This document shows, piece after piece, positions 1-6,011 of a DNA stretch of 8,295 nt. This DNA comes from Prevotellaceae bacterium. Its GTDB lineage: Bacteria; Bacteroidota; Bacteroidia; Bacteroidales; UBA932. How positions within the stretch are numbered: the first letter of the stretch is position 1; the number at the start of each line of letters is the position of its first letter. The stretch is taken from positions 1-8,295 of the forward strand of contig JAIRUB010000172.1 in the NCBI GenBank assembly GCA_031254635.1, read 5' to 3'. The translations under genes and the position numbers were made by a program. The notes below the pieces were generated by a model that made no database searches, had not been told where the DNA came from, and saw only the letters and a program-made list of their open reading frames with translations.

Positions 1-975
1 CTGACAACGGAATTTACTTTTGAGTATCACCTCAAAGACCACCTCGGCTCGCCCCGTGTGCTCTTTACTCCAACAACAACAGGCGCAGAAGTGGTGCAAA
101 TAAACGCTTTTTACCCCTACGGAATGAGAATTGAGGCGTTGAGTTGGCACAACCCGCTCTATAACCAAAATCGCTACCTCAGAGAAGGAAAAGAATTTAT
201 ATCCGACCATAGTTGGAATAAACACGATTATGGAGCAAGATTTTTTGATTTGACGGGAGTGATTCCATTAAGCCTCGACCCGCTTTGTGAACTCAAGCCT
301 TGGCTCTCGCCTTACCATTTATTTTCGGGCAACCCCGTTAGCAGGATTGACCCGACAGGGATGCTGGATGATTGGTATTTGAATTTAGATAACGGTATAG
401 TAGAACATAGGGAGGGTAGCGAAAATCGCTTTAGGGAAGGACTTGTTCATTTAGCTAAAGATAATGCTACTGTTGGGGATATAGAAGATGCTTTGACGGA
501 AAGAAATTATGAGTATAGAAAACTTGTTGATGGTCGTTTTAGGGTTGATACCGAAAAACAGTATAAAGGCTGGGCAATGATGATGCAAGTAGATGCTATG
601 CTCACGATAATAGGGCTGGGTTCTATGCCTGCTAAAATGCCTCAGAGTAAAGTTAGCACTTCTGGAATGTATAATGCAGGCAAAAAGGCTATAGAAACGG
701 CTGTTGAAATGGGATATAATCTATTAGATGATGCTGCACAACTGATAAAATTGAATGGGGAAAAAAATTCTGTAACCATTCACACAGCGACTCAAGTAAT
801 AAGATATGACTTGGCGGGTAAAGCACACGGTGGAGTTGCTACACCGCATATGCAAGTATATACTAAAAATTTCGTAGATGGAGTACTAAGAAGTATTTCA
901 AGAGCAAGCAAAGAAGCTATACCAATGACACAGAAAGAAATGGAAGTGGTTAGAGCGTTTTTAACGGGACAATAA
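1..975 (+). CDS. RHS-repeat polymorphic toxin, C-terminal part (5' end outside window)
   Basis: The reading frame is open from base 1, so only the last 324 residues are seen. Residues 9-23 read YHLKDHLGSPRVLFT, and the YPYGM and DYGARFFD blocks followed by SPYHLFSGNPVSRIDPTGM are the conserved RHS-repeat-associated core of Bacteroidota. In this family the core forms a shell that encloses a C-terminal toxin, which is released into competing cells. After DPTGM (residues 117-121, from base 349) the sequence becomes a variable tip of about 200 residues. Near its end is a stretch RYDLAGKAHGGVATPHMQVY (about residues 268-287) with H276, H283 and Q285 as candidate active-site residues. It reminds me of toxin domains found at the ends of other polymorphic toxins (possibly the type 24 or type 49 class), but I cannot verify this, so the activity is unassigned. 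No signal peptide can be judged because the N-terminus is missing. The stop TAA (973-975) abuts the next gene, the expected position for an immunity gene. Confidence 0.9.
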   Translation: MTTEFTFEYHLKDHLGSPRVLFTPTTTGAEVVQINAFYPYGMRIEALSWHNPLYNQNRYLREGKEFISDHSWNKHDYGARFFDLTGVIPLSLDPLCELKPWLSPYHLFSGNPVSRIDPTGMLDDWYLNLDNGIVEHREGSENRFREGLVHLAKDNATVGDIEDALTERNYEYRKLVDGRFRVDTEKQYKGWAMMMQVDAMLTIIGLGSMPAKMPQSKVSTSGMYNAGKKAIETAVEMGYNLLDDAAQLIKLNGEKNSVTIHTATQVIRYDLAGKAHGGVATPHMQVYTKNFVDGVLRSISRASKEAIPMTQKEMEVVRAFLTGQ

Positions 976-1401
976 ATGATAACTTTAAATTCAAAAGAAA
1001 TAGAACTATTTAAGAATCTATCTCAATTTGAGACGGATAAAATCTATTATGATTTTCATAATGATTTCGATTGTGTAAAAATATTTTTTGAAAACACATA
1101 TCTCATTTTAGCGTTTAGAAATATTACAGACAGTCGTTTTGTTTTATTTAGATTTGAAAAGGTTGTTTTGGAAAAATTCGAGTTCTTCGATTTTGAAGAA
1201 TTAAAAAAAATAACCATTGATAACATATACAGAGGGCGTTGTCAAAAAGACAATGAATTGTTGGAATTTGATATTAATGGCAAGTCCTATTTTTATATAG
1301 AATTTTATGAAGGAGTAAAAATTGAATTATGGAGTGATAGTATAACCATTGACGAGTTGCCACTCCCACCGTCAAACCAAGCAGCCCCATCAGTCCGATG
1401 A
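976..1401 (+). CDS. Putative immunity protein for the RHS toxin
   Basis: This 141-residue protein starts with ATG directly after the toxin stop codon, with no intervening base, so the two are almost certainly co-transcribed. I do not recognise the family. It is small, soluble, rich in Phe, Tyr, Asp and Glu, and has no signal peptide or membrane segment, which fits a cytoplasmic antitoxin-like protein that binds and blocks its partner toxin. The role is inferred from position alone. Base composition is strikingly AT-rich (about 25% GC in 1021-1080), unlike the housekeeping genes further right and typical of swapped toxin-tip modules. The last 12 or so codons (LPPSNQAAPSVR, from about 1366) are abruptly GC-rich and proline-rich. 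They may be read-through into foreign flanking DNA rather than the ancestral C-terminus. Confidence 0.7.
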   Translation: MITLNSKEIELFKNLSQFETDKIYYDFHNDFDCVKIFFENTYLILAFRNITDSRFVLFRFEKVVLEKFEFFDFEELKKITIDNIYRGRCQKDNELLEFDINGKSYFYIEFYEGVKIELWSDSITIDELPLPPSNQAAPSVR

Positions 1402-1570
1402 GTACACGACATTGTTCCCCGTTGCGCCATCATCACTAATAAGAAACATCAAATCCTATTTGCGGCTCTGCGGCAAACAAAAGCGGGCACGCCACCGCAG
1501 GCGGCGCAAGGAAACAACATTTACTCACTGAACAACCCACAGCGAAAAACCGACACATCAACACACAAAA
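1356..1570. other. GC-rich junction spacer between RHS module and arsR
   Basis: This stretch is markedly richer in GC (about 60% in 1361-1410) than the immunity gene on its left. It carries no recognisable protein in any frame. It includes the GC-rich pair 1491-1496 and 1500-1505, which can fold as a small hairpin (one A-C mismatch on the + strand, a G-U pair on the - strand), but no T-run follows on either side, so it is not a clear terminator. The immunity frame ends within it at 1401. On the other strand the arsR frame loses family resemblance at about 1570 and runs through it to a stop at 1436-1438. I infer a recombination or insertion scar at the RHS locus edge. Confidence 0.45.
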
Positions 1571-1822
1571 ATTCTTTTTATTGATACAATATAAAACCAT
1601 GAGCGGAGTTATCTTTCCTTGTATCAGCCCAGCTTCTTTCAACTCTTTTAAATGCTGCGGCAAGGTACTTTTGGCTATAGGCAATATTTCGGACGTGTCG
1701 CCGTGGTAACAACAAGTTTGTTTCGACTGCATTTGCAAAATAGCAATACGGATAGGGTGTCCCAATGCTTTAGCAAAACGTGCCAATTTTTCTTGCTCTT
1801 TTGTCAATTTATCTTTTGCCAT
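1436..1822 (-). CDS. ArsR-family winged-helix regulator, probably degraded at its C-terminus
   Basis: The protein has 128 residues from the ATG at 1822; in-frame codons further upstream encode an unlikely hydrophobic leader and lie in the promoter/operator. Residues 1-83 match the small ArsR-type regulators of Bacteroidota: LARFAKALGHPIRIAIL, a CCYHGD segment (Cys37-Cys38), the DNA-recognition helix (residues 50-62) and YCINKKN (78-84), part of the wing and after it. Such proteins usually act as homodimeric repressors whose ligand removes them from DNA. Two things are odd. The recognition helix reads STLPQHL where STLSQHL is usual, and a proline there should disturb the helix. From about residue 85 the sequence no longer resembles the expected C-terminal dimerisation helix and becomes a Cys/Ala/Pro-rich tail read from the GC-rich spacer. 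I regard it as a recently damaged gene, possibly a pseudogene. It lies 61 bp downstream of recQ on the same strand but has its own promoter candidate. Confidence 0.7.
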   Translation of the reverse strand: MAKDKLTKEQEKLARFAKALGHPIRIAILQMQSKQTCCYHGDTSEILPIAKSTLPQHLKELKEAGLIQGKITPLMVLYCINKKNFCVLMCRFFAVGCSVSKCCFLAPPAVACPLLFAAEPQIGFDVSY

Positions 1823-1831
1823 AATAAAGAA

Positions 1832-1857
1832 TATTGTTCGTAAATATACGAATAATA
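1832..1857. promoter_or_regulatory. Palindromic operator candidate for the ArsR-like regulator
   Basis: TTCGTA (1837-1842), spacer AATA, then TACGAA (1847-1852) is a perfect 6-bp inverted repeat. It is extended outside one mismatch by TATT (1832-1835) and AATA (1854-1857). AT-rich palindromes of this layout are the usual operators of ArsR/SmtB proteins. It sits 10 bp upstream of the arsR ATG and covers the proposed -7 element, so autorepression is the simplest reading. Confidence 0.6.
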
Positions 1858-1871
1858 TTTTAATTAACAAA
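1841..1871 (-). promoter_or_regulatory. arsR promoter candidate (Bacteroidota type)
   Basis: On the - strand TTTG (1871-1868) is followed after exactly 19 bases by TATATTTA (1848-1841). The Bacteroidota consensus is TTTG, about 19 bases, TAnnTTTG; only the last base of the -7 box deviates. The -7 box lies inside the palindrome at 1832-1857. Confidence 0.5.
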
Positions 1872-1883
1872 GAAATTGACACA

Positions 1884-4076
1884 TCAATTCGCCTCTGCGC
1901 TCATGAATTGGATGCGCACGAGCCTTACCTCTTCTTCCGTATAATCGAGGCCTAATTCCCGCATGGCGGCATCCAAGTTCTCGTCTTCGGCATCTTCTTT
2001 GAAATATGCATAAATTTCTTTTGCCTTTTCGTCTTCAATAGAGTCATTAATATAATAGTCGATGTTCAACTTGGTGCCTGAATTTACAATCGCTTCAATT
2101 TCAGTCAGTAGTTCATCCATCTGCAAGCCTTTTATGTCTGCTATATCATCAAGCGGCATTTTTCTGTCTATACTTTGAATGATGAACACCTTGGAACTAG
2201 ACTTGTTGATTACCGATTTTACCACCAAATCCTGCGGACGTTCAATTTCTTTTTCTTCAACATACTTTTTAATAAGCTCTATAAATTCGGCGCCGTACTT
2301 TTTCGCCTTCCCTTTGCCTACTCCCTGGCAGTTTTTTAATTCATCGAGCGTGATGGGATAAATAATGGCCATATCTTCCAACGAGGGGTCTTGGAAAATG
2401 ATGAAAGGCGCCAGTTTTAATTTTTTGCCCACGCTGTGCCGTAAGTCTTTCAGTAGGGCTAATAATTCCTCGTCGCAGCCCGAGCCTTTTGCCTGCCCGA
2501 TAATATAATCATCGGAGTCGTCGCCTTCGGCATATTCGTGGTCTTCGGTTAGTTGTACGGGATAAGGGCCTTTCAGGTAAGCCCGCCCTTTGGCAGTCAC
2601 TTTTAATATGCCGTAATTTTCTATTTCCTTTTCTAAAAGATGTAATATAAGAGCTTGGCGGATAACAGTATGCCAAAAGCGCGAAGGTTTATCGGCGCCC
2701 TCATTAAACATCTCTAATTCGTTGTGTTTATATGATTTAATAGTAGAGTTCAATATACCCGTAAGCACATTGGCTATGTGGTCGGCCTTAAATTTTTCTT
2801 TGACGGCCAAGACTGTTTCCAATATTAAAACAACGTATTCCTGTCCTTCAAATTTTTTCTTCGGCCGCAAACAATTATCGCAGCTGCCGCAGTTGTCTTT
2901 TATATAATCTTCCCCAAAATAATTGAGCAATAATTTTCGACGGCAAACGCTCGATTCAGCGTAGGCTACTGTTTCCAACAGTAATTGCCGGCCTATTTCC
3001 TGCTCAGACAAAAGCTTCCCTTGCATGAATTTTTCCAACTTCTGGATATCCTTATAGCTATAAAAAGTGATGCACTGTCCCTCGCCCCCATCGCGCCCCG
3101 CCCTGCCTGTTTCCTGATAATAGCCTTCGAGGCTTTTCGGAATATCGTAGTGAATAACGAAGCGCACGTCGGGTTTATCGATACCCATACCAAAAGCAAT
3201 AGTGGCCACAATTACATCAACTTCTTCCATCAAGAATTTATCCTGATTGGTTGAACGTGAAGTGGGGTCCATACCCGCATGATAGGGCAGCGCTTTTATA
3301 TCGTTGACTTTCAGTAATTCGGCCATATTTTCCACCCTTCTGCGGCTCAGGCAATAAATAATCCCCGATTTGCCTGCATTCTGTTTGATAAATTTGATGA
3401 TTTCTTTTTCGGTATTTAGCTTCGAGCGGACTTCATAGTAAAGATTCGGGCGGTTAAATGAGGATTTGAACACCTGAGCATCCAGCATTCCCAAGGTTTT
3501 CTGGATGTCGTGCTGTACTTTTGGGGTAGCCGTGGCTGTAAGAGCAATTACCGGAGCCACTCCGATTTCGTTGATAATCTGTCGAATGCGACGATATTCA
3601 GGCCGGAAATCATGTCCCCATTCCGAAATACAATGCGCCTCATCAATGGCATAAAATGAGATTTTCAATTGTTTGAAGAAGGCGATGTTTTCTTCTTTAT
3701 TGAGCGATTCAGGCGCTACGTACAGCAGCTTGGTTACGCCATTCAACAAATCATCGTGTACCTCCTGTATTTGCTGCCTGTTCAATGAAGAATTGAGAAA
3801 ATGCGCCACCCCATTATTATCGGTAATAAATCCGCGGATAGCATCCACCTGATTTTTCATCAAAGCAATAAGCGGAGACACCACAATGGCAGTACCTTCC
3901 GACATTAAGGCAGGAAGTTGGTAACAAAGAGATTTTCCGCCTCCCGTCGGCATCAGCACAAAGGTATCGTTCCCTTGCAGCACATTCAGGATAATCGGCT
4001 CCTGAAGGCCTTTAAAGGTATCGAACCCGAAATAGGTTTTTAAGTGCCCATATAGTATGTCGTTCGTTACAGTCAT
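1884..4076 (-). CDS. recQ: ATP-dependent DNA helicase RecQ
   Basis: RecQ is a 3'-5' DNA helicase that acts in recombination repair and at stalled replication forks. The 730-residue product carries every expected part: Walker A TGGGKS (44-49), DEAH (145-148), the aromatic-rich loop WGHDFRPEY (153-161), motif III ALTATAT (178-184), motif V VIVATIAFGMGIDKPD (288-303) and motif VI QETGRAGRDG (321-330). The RQC domain has the four zinc-binding cysteines C378, C396, C399 and C402, followed by a winged helix. An HRDC domain spans about 534-608, and an extra helical C-terminal segment (about 612-712), probably the HTH-type extension seen in many non-proteobacterial RecQ proteins, follows. I chose the ATG at 4076 because the family begins shortly before the FGFDTFKGLQEPII motif. 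The longer frame from 4202 would add 42 Lys/Ile-rich residues and overlap the divergent isomerase gene. Confidence 0.96.
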   Translation of the reverse strand: MTVTNDILYGHLKTYFGFDTFKGLQEPIILNVLQGNDTFVLMPTGGGKSLCYQLPALMSEGTAIVVSPLIALMKNQVDAIRGFITDNNGVAHFLNSSLNRQQIQEVHDDLLNGVTKLLYVAPESLNKEENIAFFKQLKISFYAIDEAHCISEWGHDFRPEYRRIRQIINEIGVAPVIALTATATPKVQHDIQKTLGMLDAQVFKSSFNRPNLYYEVRSKLNTEKEIIKFIKQNAGKSGIIYCLSRRRVENMAELLKVNDIKALPYHAGMDPTSRSTNQDKFLMEEVDVIVATIAFGMGIDKPDVRFVIHYDIPKSLEGYYQETGRAGRDGGEGQCITFYSYKDIQKLEKFMQGKLLSEQEIGRQLLLETVAYAESSVCRRKLLLNYFGEDYIKDNCGSCDNCLRPKKKFEGQEYVVLILETVLAVKEKFKADHIANVLTGILNSTIKSYKHNELEMFNEGADKPSRFWHTVIRQALILHLLEKEIENYGILKVTAKGRAYLKGPYPVQLTEDHEYAEGDDSDDYIIGQAKGSGCDEELLALLKDLRHSVGKKLKLAPFIIFQDPSLEDMAIIYPITLDELKNCQGVGKGKAKKYGAEFIELIKKYVEEKEIERPQDLVVKSVINKSSSKVFIIQSIDRKMPLDDIADIKGLQMDELLTEIEAIVNSGTKLNIDYYINDSIEDEKAKEIYAYFKEDAEDENLDAAMRELGLDYTEEEVRLVRIQFMSAEAN

Positions 4077-4086
4077 AATTCTTTTA

Positions 4087-4094
4087 CAAAGATA
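4087..4094 (-). promoter_or_regulatory. recQ -7 promoter element candidate
   Basis: TATCTTTG on the - strand matches TAnnTTTG exactly. No TTTG is seen at the expected -33 spacing. Transcription would start only a few bases before the recQ ATG, giving a very short leader, so the real start site may differ. Confidence 0.4.
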
Positions 4095-4117
4095 TACAAA
4101 AATAATTCTACTTTTAC

Positions 4118-4125
4118 TATCTTTG
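4118..4125 (+). promoter_or_regulatory. kpsF/kdsD -7 promoter element candidate
   Basis: TATCTTTG matches the Bacteroidota -7 consensus exactly and lies 44 bp before the GTG start, giving a leader of about 35-40 bases. The -33 box is not obvious. It would drive kpsF, lptB and probably the gene at 6012. Confidence 0.5.
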
Positions 4126-4169
4126 CACTGATAAAGGTACGTGATTATTTTATATAAACAAAATTTCTT

Positions 4170-5144
4170 GTGAAATATCATTTTGAAAATGTTGCTCAGC
4201 AAGCAAAAAACACTATCCGCTCAGAGGCTTTGGCTGTTAGTCGGTTGGAGGAGGTTATAGACGACAATTTTGTCAATGTAGTACAATTAATCTACGAAAG
4301 CTGTGGCCGGGTGATTGTATCGGGTATCGGAAAGAGCGCTATCATTGCCGCTAAGATAGTGGCAACCCTGAATTCTACAGGCACTCCGGCAATTTTTATG
4401 CACGCTGCCGATGCCATTCACGGCGATTTGGGCATTATCCAGCCCGACGATGTGGTGCTTTGCCTGTCGAAAAGTGGCAATACGCCTGAAATCAAGGTGT
4501 TAGTTCCGCTTATTCGTAATATAGGCAATAATAAGTTAGTAGCTATAGTGGCTAATCTCAATTCTTATTTAGCTCAACATGCTGATTATGTTTTGCATAC
4601 ACCTGTAGAGGCTGAGGCCTGCCTTAATAATTTAGCGCCCACTACCAGCACTACCGTGCAGTTGGTAATGGGCGATGCGCTGGCTGTTTGCCTGCTTGAG
4701 CTACACGGCTTTTCGGAGTCCGATTTTGCCAAGGTGCATCCAGGCGGCTCTTTGGGTAAAAAACTTTATCTCAGGGTAGCTGATTTGCTGAATTCTACCA
4801 TGAAGCCTTTGGTATATGTAGGTGATTCTGTTGCCAAAAGTATTCTGGAAATTTCGGCTAACCGCCTCGGAGCCACTGCTGTATTAGATAATAAGGAACA
4901 GTTAGTGGGGATTATTACCGATGGCGACGTGCGGCGTATGTTGGGGAAATGGAAGCAGATAGATGAACTTACTGCCGGCGATATTATGTCGCGAAACCCA
5001 AAAACCATTGAAGCCGACGAATTGGCGGTGAAAGCATTCGGTATGATGGAAAAAAATGAGATATCACAATTGGTGGTAACAAAAAACGGACGGTACGAAG
5101 GGATGGTACACGTCCATGATATTATGAGGGAAGGAATTGTTTAA
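4170..5144 (+). CDS. kdsD: D-arabinose 5-phosphate isomerase (KpsF/GutQ/KdsD family)
   Basis: This cytoplasmic enzyme interconverts D-ribulose 5-phosphate and D-arabinose 5-phosphate, the first committed step towards Kdo in the LPS inner core. The 324 residues (usual family length) comprise a SIS domain (about 35-180) and two CBS motifs (about 205-320, with ITDGDVRRML and MVHVHDIM). Family catalytic positions appear conserved: K55 in SGIGKSA, H84 in ADAIHGDLG, E107 in SKSGNTPE, E148 in EAEACLNNLAPTTST and H190 in HPGGSLGKKL. The start is GTG at 4170; an in-frame TAA lies at 4155 and no ATG occurs between, so an alternative upstream start is excluded. No good ribosome binding site is visible. 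It is divergent from recQ and 81 bp upstream of lptB on the same strand. The SIS/CBS architecture makes the identification secure; whether its main role is KdsD (LPS) or KpsF (capsule) cannot be told, though lptB nearby favours LPS. Confidence 0.95.
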   Translation: MKYHFENVAQQAKNTIRSEALAVSRLEEVIDDNFVNVVQLIYESCGRVIVSGIGKSAIIAAKIVATLNSTGTPAIFMHAADAIHGDLGIIQPDDVVLCLSKSGNTPEIKVLVPLIRNIGNNKLVAIVANLNSYLAQHADYVLHTPVEAEACLNNLAPTTSTTVQLVMGDALAVCLLELHGFSESDFAKVHPGGSLGKKLYLRVADLLNSTMKPLVYVGDSVAKSILEISANRLGATAVLDNKEQLVGIITDGDVRRMLGKWKQIDELTAGDIMSRNPKTIEADELAVKAFGMMEKNEISQLVVTKNGRYEGMVHVHDIMREGIV

Positions 5145-5220
5145 TGAACAATGAACAATGAACAATGAATAATTTTAGCGCGTCTAATTATTCATTATTA
5201 ATTATTCATTATTAATTGTT
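5143..5220. repeat. Heptamer tandem repeats and inverted repeat between kdsD and lptB
   Basis: Three AATGAAC units (5143-5163) and one AATGAAT (5164-5170) begin on the last two bases of the kdsD stop codon. A second block is five heptamers: AATTATT, CATTATT, AATTATT, CATTATT, AATTGTT (5186-5220). AATGAATAATT (5164-5174) and AATTATTCATT (5186-5196) are perfect inverted copies around an 11-base centre, so transcripts could form an AU-rich 11-bp hairpin. It almost fills the gap before lptB. It may modulate lptB expression but does not look like a strong terminator. Confidence 0.85.
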
Positions 5221-5225
5221 TTTGT

Positions 5226-5951
5226 ATGCTATTATATTGTAAGGATTTGGTGAAGCGTTATGGGGTACGGACGGTGGTGAACGAAGTTTCAATACAGGTG
5301 GAACAAGGCGAAATTGTTGGGCTGCTTGGCCCTAATGGTGCTGGAAAAACTACTACTTTTTATATGTTCGTGGGTCTTATTAAGGCCAATAGCGGACAGA
5401 TTTTTTTAGACGATGAGGATATTACCAAGTTTCCCATGTACAAGCGGGCGCAGTTGGGCATAGGTTATTTAGCGCAGGAAGCCTCAGTTTTTCGCAAGCT
5501 GACGGTGGAGCAAAACCTTCTTTCGGTGATGGAAATGACTGAAATGCCGAAGGAGCAACGCTTAGAGCGGTTGGAAAATTTAATTAATGAATTTCATTTG
5601 GGGACGGTGCGTAAGAGTTATGGCATACAGTTGTCGGGCGGCGAGCGGCGCCGTTGCGAGATAGCCCGCGCCTTAGCCATTGCACCGAAATTTATTCTGC
5701 TCGACGAGCCTTTTGCCGGCGTCGACCCCATTGCGGTGGAAGATATTCAGGGAATTGTGTCGAAATTGAAAGAAAAGAATATCGGCATTATTATCACCGA
5801 CCACAACGTACATGAAACCTTGGCAATTACCGACAGGGCTTATCTTTTGTACGATGGTAGCATTTTAGAACAGGGTACAGCCGAAGAACTGGCTGCCAAT
5901 CCCGAAGTGCGCCGTAAATATTTAGGACAGAATTTCGAATTGAGAAGATGA
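5226..5951 (+). CDS. lptB: LPS export ABC transporter ATP-binding protein LptB
   Basis: LptB is the cytoplasmic ATPase that, with the LptFG membrane pair, extracts lipopolysaccharide from the inner membrane and drives it across the Lpt bridge. The product has 241 residues, the same length as the E. coli protein. Visible motifs are Walker A GPNGAGKT (35-42), the Q-loop with Q84 in YLAQEASVFRKLT, the ABC signature LSGGE (136-140), Walker B FILLDE (156-161, catalytic E161), the D-loop AGVDP and the H-loop H193 in TDHNVHET. The YLAQEASVFRKLTVEQN block and the ending YLGQNFELR are highly typical of LptB and set it apart from amino-acid transporter ATPases. The start ATG follows directly on the repeat block. 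It shares strand and pathway with the upstream Kdo isomerase and is probably co-transcribed. No lptA or lptC is visible here. Confidence 0.96.
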   Translation: MLLYCKDLVKRYGVRTVVNEVSIQVEQGEIVGLLGPNGAGKTTTFYMFVGLIKANSGQIFLDDEDITKFPMYKRAQLGIGYLAQEASVFRKLTVEQNLLSVMEMTEMPKEQRLERLENLINEFHLGTVRKSYGIQLSGGERRRCEIARALAIAPKFILLDEPFAGVDPIAVEDIQGIVSKLKEKNIGIIITDHNVHETLAITDRAYLLYDGSILEQGTAEELAANPEVRRKYLGQNFELRR

Positions 5952-6006
5952 TGATTAGTGATTAGTGATTAATGATTAACTTGTAAACTTATTAACTTGT
6001 AAGTTG
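5952..6006. repeat. Tandem repeats after lptB: TGATTA(G/A) heptamers then ACTTGTAA octamers
   Basis: Immediately after the lptB stop TGA (5949-5951) come TGATTAG twice and TGATTAA twice (5952-5979). These pass into ACTTGTAA (5979-5986), ACTTATTA (5987-5994) and ACTTGTAA (5995-6002). The block fills the gap up to 6 bases before the next ATG. The 11-mer TTAACTTGTAA occurs at 5976 and 5992 and again at 6603. Confidence 0.85.
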
Positions 6007-6011
6007 ATTTT

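Noticed and set aside
1490..1506. GC-rich hairpin as an intrinsic terminator for the immunity gene or arsR
   Set aside because: The stem is short, imperfect on the + strand and followed by no T-run on either strand.
1349..1531. 60-codon + strand frame over the immunity gene end and GC-rich spacer
   Set aside because: It is highly basic and low-complexity in part, overlaps the immunity gene in another frame and resembles no protein I know.
1652..1843. 63-codon + strand frame antisense to arsR
   Set aside because: It lies opposite the well-supported ArsR coding sequence and has no family features.
1874..1889. AATTGA/TCAATT inverted repeat at the recQ stop codon as a terminator
   Set aside because: The stem is only 6 AT-rich pairs with a 4-base loop and no clear T-run, too weak to call.
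4077..4202. N-terminal extension of RecQ from an ATG at 4202
   Set aside because: The extra 42 residues are Lys/Ile-rich, unlike RecQ, run through both -7 promoter candidates and overlap the start of the divergent kdsD gene.
5143..5220. Heptamer arrays as a CRISPR array
   Set aside because: Units are 7 bp and directly adjacent, with no unique spacers and no cas genes nearby.
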